This document shows positions 20,546 through 29,200 of a stretch of 54,260 bases of DNA, piece after piece (within the stretch, counting starts at the first letter, position 1; every line of letters starts with the position of its first letter). The position numbers were made by a program, and so were the translations under genes. Location: positions 1-54,260 of the forward strand of contig NZ_JADVOP010000029.1 in the NCBI RefSeq assembly GCF_016508585.1, in the 5' to 3' direction. Source of the stretch: Acinetobacter baumannii (GTDB lineage: Bacteria; Pseudomonadota; Gammaproteobacteria; Pseudomonadales; Moraxellaceae). The notes under the pieces were generated by a model. It made no database searches. It was not told the DNA's origin and saw only the letters and a program-made list of their open reading frames with translations.

Positions 20546-20867
20546 GGTCTGTGGACAATTCGTCTATGTTTGCGACTAGGTGTGTTTTTTAGGCGATTCT
20601 AGGCGCGAAATACGAAATTTAGTCATTCTCAATGATGAGAAACATCGTTTCGCAAGGTAACCAAGAAGCGAAAAAAAACACGCTAGTTACCCGCTGCGCC
20701 TTGCGCTGCAAACAAAGCAGTGCTTTGTTCTTGCTCAGGGTTGTGGCTAAAATTATCTCAGGCTACGTTATGAAACTTAAAAATAGTCTCGCTATTCTCT
20801 TCATTTCATGCCTTGCCTGCTTAATTTTAACCTACAACGCAAGCCATTTATGAAATGTTCACAGCCC
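20546..20867. mobile_element. MITE-like element (322 bp) with IS5-type ends
   Basis: Left end GGTCTGTGGACAATTCG (20546-20562) and the reverse complement of the right end GGGCTGTGAACATTTCA (20851-20867) match at 13 of 17 positions. Looser similarity continues inward to ~37 bp (shared TTGCG and TAGGT). Both ends are flanked by CTAG (20542-20545 and 20868-20871), as a target duplication of the YTAR type used by IS5-family elements would give. No transposase reading frame fits inside; an internal hairpin (TTCTCA/TGAGAA) lies near 20617-20632. The family assignment is inference. Confidence 0.7.
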
Positions 20868-20978
20868 CTAGTGTGCATCACGTTTTAATAACAGTGCACA
20901 TACAATAAAAACACCACCAATCAAAATCAGCTTTTTCTTGGATGGTGATGGTTTAGGTTTTTTTTCAGACTTGCTCAT
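20868..20978 (-). CDS. Small membrane protein overlapping the end of guaD
   Basis: Thirty-six codons: a lysine/proline-rich N-terminus (SKSEKKPKPSPSKKK) then one hydrophobic helix (LILIGGVFIVCALLL) and a short basic tail. The start ATG lies inside the last codons of guaD (overlap of 14 bases, different frame), suggesting translational coupling. The stop TAG is part of the CTAG bordering the MITE-like element. No family is recognised; composition and position favour a real peptide, but it could be chance. Confidence 0.45.
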   Translation of the reverse strand: MSKSEKKPKPSPSKKKLILIGGVFIVCALLLKRDAH

Positions 20979-22281
20979 AGACTTTTTGTCCATAAATATA
21001 GGTGGCTTGAATATTGCGGTCATCTCCCATGGTAAACAAGGCAAATAGCGCATCTTCAATATTCTTTGCTCGCTCTTGGCGTAGTTGCTGTAATGCTGTT
21101 GCTTTTAGATTCAGCACAACAAAGTCAGCTTCTTTGCCTACATTGAAATTGCCTAATCGATCATCTAAATGCAGCGCTTTTGCGCCGCCAAGCGTTGCAT
21201 GATAAAGCGATTCCATGGCTGAAAGTTTATCGCCCTGCAGTTGTTGAACTTTGTAGGCTTCGTTGAGTGTTTGTAAGTGGCAAAATGCGGTACCTGCGCC
21301 TATATCGGTTCCAAGACCGACCTTGACTTGTTTTTCCCATGATTTTTTTAATGGAAATAAGCCACTCCCCAAAAATAAGTTGGAGGTTGGACAGAATGCG
21401 ATTGCAGAATCAGTTGCGTGCATACAATCCCATTCTTGTTCTTCTAAATGAACACAATGGGCAAAAACAGAACGCTCCCCTGTCAGCCCATAATGATGAT
21501 AGACATCTAAATATCCCTGTTGCTCAGGGAATAATTCTTTGACCCAAGCAATTTCATTTTTATTTTCGCTTAAATGTGTATGCACATATACATCGGGATA
21601 TTCTGCCTTTAATTGCCCCGCTTTTGCCAACTGCTCCGGTGTTGATGTCGGTGCAAAGCGTGGCGTAATGGCATACAGATTACGACCTTTACCATGCCAC
21701 TTTTCAATCAGTGCTTTTGAGTCAGCATACGCACTTTCAGCAGTATCGGTCAGCGCCTCTGGTGCATGCCGATCCATCATCACTTTACCCGCAATTAAAC
21801 GCATTTGGTGGCGTTCAGCAGCTTCAAATAAAGCATCCACAGACTGCGGATGTACAGTACAGAATACCAGTGCTGTCGTTGTGCCATTTTTTAGTAATTC
21901 ATGAACAAAAAACTGTGCGATTTTATCTGCGTAGTTTTTATCCGCGAATTGAATTTCTGTTGGAAAAGTATAGGTGTTGAGCCATTCTAATAATTGTTCA
22001 CCATAGGCACCCACCATTTCTGTTTGTGGAAAATGAATATGAGTATCGATAAAACCCGGCACAATCAATTGGTCAGGATAATGATCAATGCGCATATCAT
22101 CGGTTCGTTGCGACAGCCCTGTTTCCCAATCACCAAACCAAATAATTTTACCTTGTTCGGTAATCAATAACCCATCTTCGATATAACGAGTTTGGTCTAA
22201 AATTTGAGTGGCTTGGGAAACGCTATTTTGAATATCTAAAAAACGTCCGCGAATCGCCGTTTTCTGCACAACAGAAGACAT
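20965..22281 (-). CDS. guaD: Guanine deaminase
   Basis: Zinc amidohydrolase converting guanine to xanthine and ammonia for purine breakdown. Of 438 aa, the metal motif PGFIDTHIHFPQTE is at ~residues 72-85, with later ligands in VHTHLSE (~237), FAHCVHL and the catalytic aspartate in GLGTDIGAG. The open frame extends to 22383, but family proteins begin close to the strand GRFLDIQN, so the ATG at 22281 (MSSVVQKTAIRG) is chosen. No neighbouring xanthine dehydrogenase genes are present in the window. Confidence 0.92.
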   Translation of the reverse strand: MSSVVQKTAIRGRFLDIQNSVSQATQILDQTRYIEDGLLITEQGKIIWFGDWETGLSQRTDDMRIDHYPDQLIVPGFIDTHIHFPQTEMVGAYGEQLLEWLNTYTFPTEIQFADKNYADKIAQFFVHELLKNGTTTALVFCTVHPQSVDALFEAAERHQMRLIAGKVMMDRHAPEALTDTAESAYADSKALIEKWHGKGRNLYAITPRFAPTSTPEQLAKAGQLKAEYPDVYVHTHLSENKNEIAWVKELFPEQQGYLDVYHHYGLTGERSVFAHCVHLEEQEWDCMHATDSAIAFCPTSNLFLGSGLFPLKKSWEKQVKVGLGTDIGAGTAFCHLQTLNEAYKVQQLQGDKLSAMESLYHATLGGAKALHLDDRLGNFNVGKEADFVVLNLKATALQQLRQERAKNIEDALFALFTMGDDRNIQATYIYGQKVYEQV

Positions 22282-22501
22282 GTAAAACCTGCAATTTATC
22301 TTTTTTTCGATTGATTGTACCTGAAATTTATTGAAGCTGCTGTAAGCAGTTCTATTTTCCAGTGTGTCGAAAATGGAATTCATGCAGGAGATTGTGAAAA
22401 AATGAAAAGCATCAGACCATTATTTGAATTTGTGGCTTTATCTTTAATCTAAGAATAGGTACAGTGTCGGCAAATGATGGAAATAAGAGAAAATAATATT
22501 T

Positions 22502-22975
22502 ATGTATTTTTGGAATACCAGAGCCTTGGCGCATGAACTTGCAGAAGATACTTTAGAAAAACGCCATTACAAGAATTATTATTTGATCGCCGCTTTAGTG
22601 GTCAGTGCAGTTTATTACTATGGTATGTTTTCACCTTATTATGATGCTCGCGTGATTGGTTTAGAAGGCGTATTGACGCTGATCATTATGTTTGTCGGCA
22701 TTCAACGTTGCTATGCCGCAAACGGTGGCGATCATGGGGTACATTTTATGAATCGAGTCACTGCGCTTTCATTCCCTATCCTGCTACAGACCACTGTTGC
22801 CGGAATTGCCTTTGGTTTGATTCTGCTTGGCATTTATCAATTTTTTAATCTTGAAAATACTGCTTTTGAAATGTGGTATGAATGGTGTGTTTCTGCCTTT
22901 ACGATTTTTTTGCAGATTGTATTTTTTATACGTTTAAATCAATACATGAAACGTGTTGCTGATCATACAATTTAA
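22502..22975 (+). CDS. Uncharacterised four-helix membrane protein
   Basis: A 157-aa protein with about four membrane segments: YYLIAALVVSAVYYYG, GLEGVLTLIIMFVGI, ILLQTTVAGIAFGLILLGI and CVSAFTIFLQIVFFI. A charged N-terminus (ALAHELAEDTLEKRHYKNYY) faces the cytoplasm by the positive-inside rule. Charged and aromatic residues around GGDHGVHFMNR between helices 2 and 3 are the most distinctive part. I recognise no family. It stands alone, divergent from guaD, with a hairpin (AAGGGATTT / AAATCCCTT) just after its stop. Confidence 0.7.
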   Translation: MYFWNTRALAHELAEDTLEKRHYKNYYLIAALVVSAVYYYGMFSPYYDARVIGLEGVLTLIIMFVGIQRCYAANGGDHGVHFMNRVTALSFPILLQTTVAGIAFGLILLGIYQFFNLENTAFEMWYEWCVSAFTIFLQIVFFIRLNQYMKRVADHTI

Positions 22976-22991
22976 CCATAAGCACTGCTGT

Positions 22992-23021
22992 AAAAGGGAT
23001 TTGTCTGTCTGGATAAATCCC
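22992..23021 (+). terminator. Hairpin after the 22502-22975 gene
   Basis: Nine-bp stem AAGGGATTT / AAATCCCTT with a 12-nt loop, but no T-run follows, so termination is uncertain. Confidence 0.4.
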
Positions 23022-23115
23022 TTAGCCCACATGCTCCATATGACATTTAGAGATTGTTCAGTGTTTAATTGCCAAAATAATGACAATGTTGTACTGGATA
23101 CTGGTCAGTTTAAAA

Positions 23116-24276
23116 TTATTCTACAAAATAATGTGCTGCAAAATGGGCATCATTCCCAATGATGTCAAATTCATCTTCTCGAATCGACATACCTGCACAA
23201 CTATGTCCAACCATCCAAAGACCTAGTGTCGGAAGTTTACCGTCATATAATGGGGTATTGACCCATTTTTGCGCAATATAACCGTATTTATCATAATCAT
23301 CAAAGTAGAAGCTTCCTGAAGCAGCGCCCTGATCAATGTTATCTTCTAGCACACGGATATTGGCACCTTCTCTGGCGAGAATTGGCTTTTTCACCCATTT
23401 GCCTTGTAACGAAACATTGGTATTAAAGGCATGTGATTCAAGTAAATAAGGATGGTGTGGAAACTTTTTCCAAAGTTCGACCAAAATTGCTTTATTTGAC
23501 AGTAGCATTTTCCAACAAGGTTCGACCCATTGGGTTGATGGTTTTAAATATTGAGAAAAATTTTCTTCCCAAACCCATTCCCAAGGATAAAGTTTAAATA
23601 GCTGATCAATCGGTTGATCATTCAAATCCACAAAGTTTTGTCCATCCCATCCGATATTTTCCATCGAAAGTTCGGACACTCGATGCCCTGCTTGAAATGC
23701 AGTATCCATTAAATATTCGAGGTTTCCCCAATCCTCACGCCCTGCTTCTTGACAAGCAGCGAAATGAATATGCGAACCACGTGGGAAAATAGTTTTCCAG
23801 CGTTTAATCAGATCTTCGTGGATGCTGTTGAATTGATCACGGTGCGGAATATTTTCAACTTGTTCAATCCAATGCCATTGAGCGACGGAGGCTTCGAGTA
23901 GACCTGTTGGCGTATCTGCATTGTATTCCAGCATTTTGATTTGATGACCATCATAGGCAAAGTCAAAGCGACCATAGAGCATGGGTGCATGGTGGTGCCA
24001 TGAATGTTCAATCAGTGGAATGGCTGCCTGTGGAATTTGAAAATAAGCTGGGTAATTCCCTTTTTGAATCATTTCTCCTGCAACTTGCATACACATTTGG
24101 TGCAACTCATTGGCGGCATCTTCAAGTTGTTCAATTTGCTTTAAAGTAAATTCATAAGCGACGCCCTCAGACCAGTAAATTGAGCCATCAAGAGAAGGTA
24201 AATTATAATAATCGAAGCCAATTTTTTCGTGTTCTTGTTGCCAATTTGGACGAGCTTGGAAGCATTTTCTTTTCAT
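23116..24276 (-). CDS. YgiC-like glutathionylspermidine synthase family (ATP-grasp) protein
   Basis: A 386-aa ATP-grasp ligase related to the synthetase half of glutathionylspermidine synthase/amidase, without the amidase half. Visible motifs are PLYGRFDFAYDG-type text (MLYGRFDFAYDGHQIKMLEYNADTPTGLLEA, residues ~97-127), the lysine strand KPILAREGANI and the C-terminal GLWMVGHSCAGMSIRED. The true substrate of stand-alone YgiC proteins is not known. It lies 36 bases downstream of a small lipoprotein with a GGFG end, echoing the enterobacterial ygiB-ygiC pair. Confidence 0.85.
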   Translation of the reverse strand: MKRKCFQARPNWQQEHEKIGFDYYNLPSLDGSIYWSEGVAYEFTLKQIEQLEDAANELHQMCMQVAGEMIQKGNYPAYFQIPQAAIPLIEHSWHHHAPMLYGRFDFAYDGHQIKMLEYNADTPTGLLEASVAQWHWIEQVENIPHRDQFNSIHEDLIKRWKTIFPRGSHIHFAACQEAGREDWGNLEYLMDTAFQAGHRVSELSMENIGWDGQNFVDLNDQPIDQLFKLYPWEWVWEENFSQYLKPSTQWVEPCWKMLLSNKAILVELWKKFPHHPYLLESHAFNTNVSLQGKWVKKPILAREGANIRVLEDNIDQGAASGSFYFDDYDKYGYIAQKWVNTPLYDGKLPTLGLWMVGHSCAGMSIREDEFDIIGNDAHFAAHYFVE

Positions 24277-24312
24277 AAGATTTTAAATCATCAGGCTGCG
24301 TAGAACATAAGA

Positions 24313-24693
24313 TTAACCCCCAAAGGAGAATCCACTGCGACCAAAACCACCACGTACGGGCGAAGATTTGCTATTACTTTTGGTGACTTGAGAGATCTGC
24401 GGGTGTCCAACACTTAGATTTGTAGACGGTTCAACTTTACGTCCTAAATAATTTACTTTGCGATTGCCTTCGTAATATTGTGGACCGATATAGCGAGCAC
24501 CGCCATAGTACCCACCTGAAGAATGGCTGCTGGAGGAACTGCCTGTTGTTTCTTCTTCACACAAGTCCGTATTCCAATCATAAGAACAGTCATACTGGCT
24601 ATTATAAACATCTTGAACAAGGGGTTTATTGTTGTTGCTACATGCCGTGATTAAAAGAGGGACTACAACCAGACTGATTTTTTTTGAACGCAT
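24313..24693 (-). CDS. YgiB-like small lipoprotein
   Basis: A 126-aa precursor with a lipoprotein signal (MRSKKISLVVVPLLITAC; lipobox LITAC, cysteine 18). The mature part is low in hydrophobics and rich in Ser, Gly, Tyr and Asn (SSSSSHSSGGYYGG), ending PVRGGFGRSGFSFGG. The glycine-rich GGFG tail and the following ygiC-like gene suggest the DUF1190/YgiB family in shortened form; that link is inference. It probably works with the ATP-grasp protein in the same operon. Confidence 0.75.
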   Translation of the reverse strand: MRSKKISLVVVPLLITACSNNNKPLVQDVYNSQYDCSYDWNTDLCEEETTGSSSSSHSSGGYYGGARYIGPQYYEGNRKVNYLGRKVEPSTNLSVGHPQISQVTKSNSKSSPVRGGFGRSGFSFGG

Positions 24694-24910
24694 GATTAGC
24701 CTTAGATCATCGAGTATTTTTTATCTATTTGCTTTATAACATGATAAAAAGAAATTGTTTTATGCGCTGTATGATATGAGGATGTATGTTGAATGTACAG
24801 TCTGTGGTCTATAAAATTGCTTTTTATCTGTGTAATAGTTTGAAAATAAATCGATATTCAAACCATTTAGACAACAAGTGATTGCGGAATAGAGTTGAAC
24901 AGAGAGCGTC

Positions 24911-25534
24911 ATGAATTACGCAAAACAACTTGGAAGGATGATTTATAGCTCCCCTCAACTGATGATGAGATTACAGTATTTGCGAGAAATACATGCAGAG
25001 TCTTATTTGAGTGCAGGGGTTATCCGCAATATGGTATGGTCAAATTTACACGATCAGGTTTATTGTCTGGATAAAACTGAGATTGATGTGGTTTTTTACG
25101 ATGTAAAGGATTATTCAGGGAGTCAACAGCAGCATTTAAGCCAACAATTAAAACAGAAATTCCCAGGCAATGATTGGGATGTGGTTAATCAAGCCTATGT
25201 TCATCTATGGTACAAAACCGATGATGGGAATGTGATCAGTCAATATGCTTCATTATTCGATGCTTTGTCTGTTTGGGTTGAAACCTCAACAGCCATTGCT
25301 GTTCGTCTCAAAGAACATGATCAATTAGAACTGATTGCACCTTTTGGGCTCAATGATTTGTTTGAGTTAAAGTTAAGATGGAATGCTCGTTTAGTCAGTT
25401 ATGCCACATTCTTACAACGAATCCAGTCTAAACGCTTTCTGCAAAGATGGCATAAACTCGTGATTGTAGATGAACCACTTAAAGATCAAGGAGAGAACCA
25501 TACAGAATGTATTTCAGTCCATGACACCCAATGA
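24911..25534 (+). CDS. Nucleotidyltransferase family protein (DUF925/NTP_transf_6-like)
   Basis: A 207-aa soluble protein. The N-terminal region SYLSAGVIRNMVWSNLHDQ and the acidic pair in KTEIDVVFYDVKD match the COG3575-type nucleotidyltransferases, followed by VNQAYVHLWY and later FGLNDLFELKLRWN (the family's typical PFGLxDLF region). The substrate is unknown. It is divergent from the ygiBC-like pair and converges on alx. Confidence 0.85.
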   Translation: MNYAKQLGRMIYSSPQLMMRLQYLREIHAESYLSAGVIRNMVWSNLHDQVYCLDKTEIDVVFYDVKDYSGSQQQHLSQQLKQKFPGNDWDVVNQAYVHLWYKTDDGNVISQYASLFDALSVWVETSTAIAVRLKEHDQLELIAPFGLNDLFELKLRWNARLVSYATFLQRIQSKRFLQRWHKLVIVDEPLKDQGENHTECISVHDTQ

Positions 25535-25588
25535 TCCTGATGCAGTAAAAATACAATCCTTGCTTGTTATGCGCTGCTTTAAAATAAT

Positions 25589-25614
25589 AAAGCCTCCCGA
25601 GAGGAAGGCTTCGC
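25589..25614 (-). terminator. Terminator between the nucleotidyltransferase gene and alx
   Basis: Stem AAGCCTCC / GGAAGGCTT with one bulged base. On the minus strand TATTATTTT follows, so it mainly serves alx, ten bases past its stop codon. Confidence 0.6.
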
Positions 25615-25623
25615 TTTATTCGT

Positions 25624-26589
25624 TTATAAACTCATTTCCTGATGCTTTTTGTTATGGCGAATCGATAGCCAAGCAGTAATGGCCAAGACAATAACAATGA
25701 ACCCCAAAGAAATCCAAATTGGCATATGGAATACATCCAGCATTAACATTTTAAAGCCAATGAACAATAAGATAATCCCTAAGCCATAAGGTAGATAATG
25801 CATCTTAGACGCAGCGCCAGACAACAGGAAGAACATGGCACGCAAGCCTAAAATAGCCATCAAATTCGCTGTGAGTACAATAAATGGATCACTGGTGACC
25901 GCAAAAATTGCGGGGATTGAATCCACAGCAAAGATGACATCAGATGCTTCAACTAAAATTAATACCAGAAATAACGGTGTTGCCCACAGTACACCATTTT
26001 GACGGACAAAGAATTTAGCGCCTTCCAGCTTAGGCGTAATTCGCATGTGTTTACGCAACCATTTAAGAATCGCCATATCTTCGATATTGGTTTCTTCTTC
26101 ATCTTGACCTTTCAGGAATTTAAACCCTGTATAAACCAGGAAAGTACCAAAGATATACAGTACCCAAGAAAACTCTTGAACGAACCAAGCACCAATAAAG
26201 ATAAATATAGTCCTTAAAATAATGGCGCCTAATACACCATAGAGTAAAATTTTACGCTGTAAGCCTTGTGGTATCGCAAATGCAGCAAAAATCATCAACC
26301 AAACAAAAACATTGTCGATCGCCAAAGATTTTTCTAAGAGATAACCTGCAAAGTATTCCATGGTTTTAGTATTGGCCACGGTAACACCCGCAGTTTGCTG
26401 TAAATACAGCCATAGACCACCACCAAATAAAGCAGCGACACTGACCCACGCCATACTCCAGTAGGCAGCAGTTTTAATTTTAACTTCTTGACCTTCTTTT
26501 TGCTTAAAGCCTAAAAAGTCAATCAGTAACATCACGATGACGATAGCGAAGAACGCTAAATACAGCCATGGGTTGCCTATAGATTCCAT
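25624..26589 (-). CDS. alx: TerC family membrane protein Alx
   Basis: Inner membrane protein (321 aa, the same length I recall for E. coli Alx) with about nine helices. Conserved acidic membrane motifs YLLEKSLAIDNVFVWLM (~77) and LVEASDVIFAVDSIPAIFAVTSDPFIVLT (~206) are those tied to manganese handling in TerC proteins. A TTG at 26610 would extend the frame, but the ATG at 26589 has a perfect GGAGGAATTG ribosome binding site. A yybP-ykoY riboswitch with terminator lies in its leader, so manganese (and, in E. coli, alkaline pH) should control expression. Confidence 0.92.
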   Translation of the reverse strand: MESIGNPWLYLAFFAIVIVMLLIDFLGFKQKEGQEVKIKTAAYWSMAWVSVAALFGGGLWLYLQQTAGVTVANTKTMEYFAGYLLEKSLAIDNVFVWLMIFAAFAIPQGLQRKILLYGVLGAIILRTIFIFIGAWFVQEFSWVLYIFGTFLVYTGFKFLKGQDEEETNIEDMAILKWLRKHMRITPKLEGAKFFVRQNGVLWATPLFLVLILVEASDVIFAVDSIPAIFAVTSDPFIVLTANLMAILGLRAMFFLLSGAASKMHYLPYGLGIILLFIGFKMLMLDVFHMPIWISLGFIVIVLAITAWLSIRHNKKHQEMSL

Positions 26590-26618
26590 CAATTCCTCCG
26601 AATCTGGCAATCAGGCAT

Positions 26619-26675
26619 AAAAAAACCTTGACCTGTTGCCAGATGATTAAACATCTGTATCAACATGATCAAGGT
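26619..26675 (-). terminator. Regulatory terminator of the alx riboswitch
   Basis: On the minus strand a long stem ACCTTGAtcatGTTG / CAACaggTCAAGGT, with an inner CAGATG/CATCTG hairpin, ends in seven Ts (26619-26625). Its 5' arm includes the aptamer's last P1 strand (26670-26674), so the two structures cannot form together. That fits a switch that is off without ligand. Confidence 0.75.
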
Positions 26676-26777
26676 CTTGCCTACATTTTAGCGTTTATAA
26701 CATGGGCTAAAATGCTCAGATACCGGCTTGTCAAAGCGTAATGACGATATTCTGATTGGAGGAGGCTACTCCCCTTG
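26670..26777 (-). ncRNA. yybP-ykoY manganese riboswitch (aptamer)
   Basis: Minus-strand leader of alx carries the recognised core blocks in order: GGGGAGTAGCC (26764-26774 region), ATCGTCATTAC, GCCGGTATCTGAGC and GGCAAGACC. P1 closes as CAAGG / CCTTG. This is the layout of the Mn2+-sensing yybP-ykoY class, known upstream of E. coli alx and mntP. Confidence 0.88.
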
Positions 26778-26825
26778 TTCAATAAACTGTGTAAGAAATA
26801 AAAATTCCTATATGCGCAGAGAATC

Positions 26826-26846
26826 GCACATTTATTTGAAATGTGC
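26826..26846. other. Hairpin beyond the truncated isochorismatase gene
   Basis: Perfect 8-bp inverted repeat GCACATTT / AAATGTGC with a 5-nt loop, no T-run on the minus strand. It lies between the broken gene and the riboswitch; function unknown. Confidence 0.4.
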
Positions 26847-26877
26847 AAATTTTGAATGTGTTTTTATGTAGCTTAAA

Positions 26878-27246
26878 TTATATACAAAATTCAGTTTTTA
26901 AACCGCAAACAATCAGCTCTTGTATATTCAATGACTTCAATCGTTGTTCTAAATTAGTTTGAAAAAAACAATTTGGGCGAGTTTTTTCCAACACCTGATC
27001 AAGATCAAGATCAATGTTTAATTCTGCAATGAATTGAGTCAGAGGGCTAGTGGATGCCAAGGGAGTGTGGTCACTTCCAACATGACGGATTGCAAATACA
27101 GGAATCTGCTTTAGATGAGCATAATCAATCAGTTGATTGATGTTTTGCAATAATTGATGAGCTTCAAATGGGGGCTGTGGAGCGTGAAATAAACCATTTT
27201 GCATATCCAATACAATCAAGGCTTGTTTGTTTTGAGGGGCTGACAT
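26878..27246 (-). pseudogene. 3'-truncated isochorismatase-like cysteine hydrolase
   Basis: Reads as the first two thirds of a cysteine hydrolase of the isochorismatase/nicotinamidase superfamily: catalytic aspartate in ALIVLDMQNGLF, lysine in LEKTRPNCFF, cysteine in VCGLKTEFC. The frame stops one codon after that cysteine, at 122 aa, where homologues usually run to about 180. No continuation is visible in any frame of the following 100 bases, so the C-terminal strands and helices are missing. All three catalytic residues are still present, but a stable fold is doubtful. It lies directly upstream of the alx riboswitch; a deletion between them is the simplest history. Confidence 0.75.
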
Positions 27247-27339
27247 GAGTTTCTCCGTAACGATGTGTCAAATCACGGAGCCAAAAAATAACCCCGCACA
27301 TTTGGCAGGGTTGGTTTTACAATTTATTTTAAATGCAAA

Positions 27340-27365
27340 AAAACACACTGCCGATGCAGTGTGGT
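27340..27365 (-). terminator. Intrinsic terminator after the SotB-like gene
   Basis: Stem CACACTGC / GCAGTGTG with a 4-nt loop; on the minus strand seven Ts follow. It lies ~115 bases past the transporter's stop codon. Confidence 0.7.
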
Positions 27366-27476
27366 GGTGAATAATCTAATCAAAAAGATCATTTGCATGG
27401 ATCATCATATAATAACTAAATAGCTTTGATTAAATTAAAGTTTCTGAGTTGAGATGTCACTTTAAAATTTGTAAAT

Positions 27477-28691
27477 TTACGCTTTTTGAATAAAATCTTT
27501 ACGTTGTACCAGTACTAAAGCCAGCAGTGTGCCTAATACGGCAATGATACCGCCCACCACACCAATATGATTGAGTCCATAACTGGCAGTGACTAAACCG
27601 CCCAGTAATGCTCCACCGCCGATACCAACATTGTAAAGTCCAGAATAAATCGCCATTGCCACGTCAGTTGCATCAGCGGCTAAATTTAAGGCTTTGGCCT
27701 GTTGGGCTAGACTAAAACAAATAATTGCCATTCCCCAGAACAAACTCAATACGCTAAAACTGATAAAATCTATGCTTAGTGTCGTAAGTAACAACATAGA
27801 TATTGCCAGGACCAGACTACTGAGCGGGATCGGCAATCTGGGATATTTTTTAGCGAATTTTCCAAATAAATACGAGCCAAAAAAGCCTGCTGCACCGTAG
27901 ATGAGCAATAATGTTGTGGTTTGTGTTGAGCTAAAATGTGCGACATTTAAGGCAAACGGTTCGATATAACTATAAGCCGTAAACTGTGCTGTGATCACAA
28001 TTACAGTAAGGGCAAATACCATCATCAAACTTGGACGTTTTAGAAATACTTTTAAGCTGCTTAAAGAACCAGAGTTAACACTCGGCAAGCGTGGCAAGGT
28101 TTTGGCTAAGATCAGGCAAACAATTGTTGCACCAATGGCGATCAAACCAAAAGTATTACGCCAACCATAGGATTCTCCAACCATTCTGCCAAATGGAATA
28201 CCTAAGACCATCGCCAGTGCTGTACCTGTGGCCAATAGACCTAAAGCTTGAAACGCCTTGCCTTTGGGAGCGACACGAACAGCAAGTGATGCAGTGATCG
28301 ACCAAAACAGCGCATGTGAAAATGCAATACCGATTCGGCTGGCAAGCAGTACATCAAAACTCCATGCAAAATAAGACAAGGCATGACTGGCAACGAAAAC
28401 CATAAATAAGCCAATCAGTAAAAAACGTCTTTCAATATTTTTAGTGAGCAACATGATGGGTAGAGAAATCGGTGCAACCACCCATGCATACAGCGTAATC
28501 ATGATACCGACATCTGTGGCTTGCATACTAAAACTTTTACCAATATCACTCAGTAAAGCTACAGGCACGAATTCTGTGGTATTGAAGATAAAAGCTGCAA
28601 AGGCAAGACTGATTACACTGATCCATTGCTGGGTTTCACTGGGGGCAGATTGGGGTGAAGGTATTTGGGGAGATGAACTGGACATGATCAT
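27477..28691 (-). CDS. SotB/AraJ-like MFS exporter
   Basis: A 404-aa inner membrane transporter with 12 helices and a serine/proline-rich N-terminal tail. The first helix [20 protein letters not shown] is nearly the text of E. coli SotB, and [20 protein letters not shown] and [17 protein letters not shown] follow as in that family of sugar and drug exporters (DHA1). Specific cargo unknown. Two in-frame ATGs (28691, 28685) lie at the start, and neither has a strong ribosome binding site. Confidence 0.85.
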   Translation of the reverse strand: MIMSSSSPQIPSPQSAPSETQQWISVISLAFAAFIFNTTEFVPVALLSDIGKSFSMQATDVGIMITLYAWVVAPISLPIMLLTKNIERRFLLIGLFMVFVASHALSYFAWSFDVLLASRIGIAFSHALFWSITASLAVRVAPKGKAFQALGLLATGTALAMVLGIPFGRMVGESYGWRNTFGLIAIGATIVCLILAKTLPRLPSVNSGSLSSLKVFLKRPSLMMVFALTVIVITAQFTAYSYIEPFALNVAHFSSTQTTTLLLIYGAAGFFGSYLFGKFAKKYPRLPIPLSSLVLAISMLLLTTLSIDFISFSVLSLFWGMAIICFSLAQQAKALNLAADATDVAMAIYSGLYNVGIGGGALLGGLVTASYGLNHIGVVGGIIAVLGTLLALVLVQRKDFIQKA

Positions 28692-28859
28692 ATTTTCAAA
28701 GATTAGCGCTAAATTTTAGGCTGATTTTTGCATAAAGTTAAGCTTAAGTTTTGATACATAAAAATCAGGATTGTCGGACAAAACTTAACAATAAACCCAA
28801 TAAACTTATGGCATTTTGAATGTGCTTTTAGATTCGTATGTATATAAAGAGTAAATAAA

Positions 28860-29147
28860 ATGTTAGAAATTAGACACAAAGATGATGGAAAAAAAGGTGA
28901 GTTTTATATTGGTGAAGACGGTCACCATTTGGCTGAAATGGCCTATACGTGGGCAGGTGAAAATATGTTGATTATTGATCACACACTCGTAGAAGATGAG
29001 TTACGTGGTCAAAGTGTAGGGCGTAAATTATTGGATCAAGTGGTGGATATGGCACGTACAAAAAATGTGAAAATTATCCCTCTATGCCCTTTTTCAAAGT
29101 CTGTATTTGATAAAGATCAATCGATACATGATGTTTTGAAATCTTAA
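28860..29147 (+). CDS. Minimal GNAT-type N-acetyltransferase (COG2388), copy 1
   Basis: Only 95 aa, the short acetyltransferase type made of the central GNAT core. AEMAYTWAGENMLIIDHTLVEDELRGQSVGRKLLDQVVDMAR contains the acetyl-CoA loop (R-G-Q-x-V-G-R-K, residues ~56-63), followed by VKIIPLCPFSKSVF with the cysteine common to the family. Targets of these small enzymes are not known. A related gene follows after 53 bases. Confidence 0.85.
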   Translation: MLEIRHKDDGKKGEFYIGEDGHHLAEMAYTWAGENMLIIDHTLVEDELRGQSVGRKLLDQVVDMARTKNVKIIPLCPFSKSVFDKDQSIHDVLKS

Positions 29148-29200
29148 GGCGGCTTTGTTAAAGTGGAATTGTGTCACAAATCATCAATGAGAAATAATAG

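Noticed and set aside
20632..20853. 73-codon frame inside the MITE-like element
   Set aside because: No transposase motif; unsupported by a ribosome binding site or any recognisable domain.
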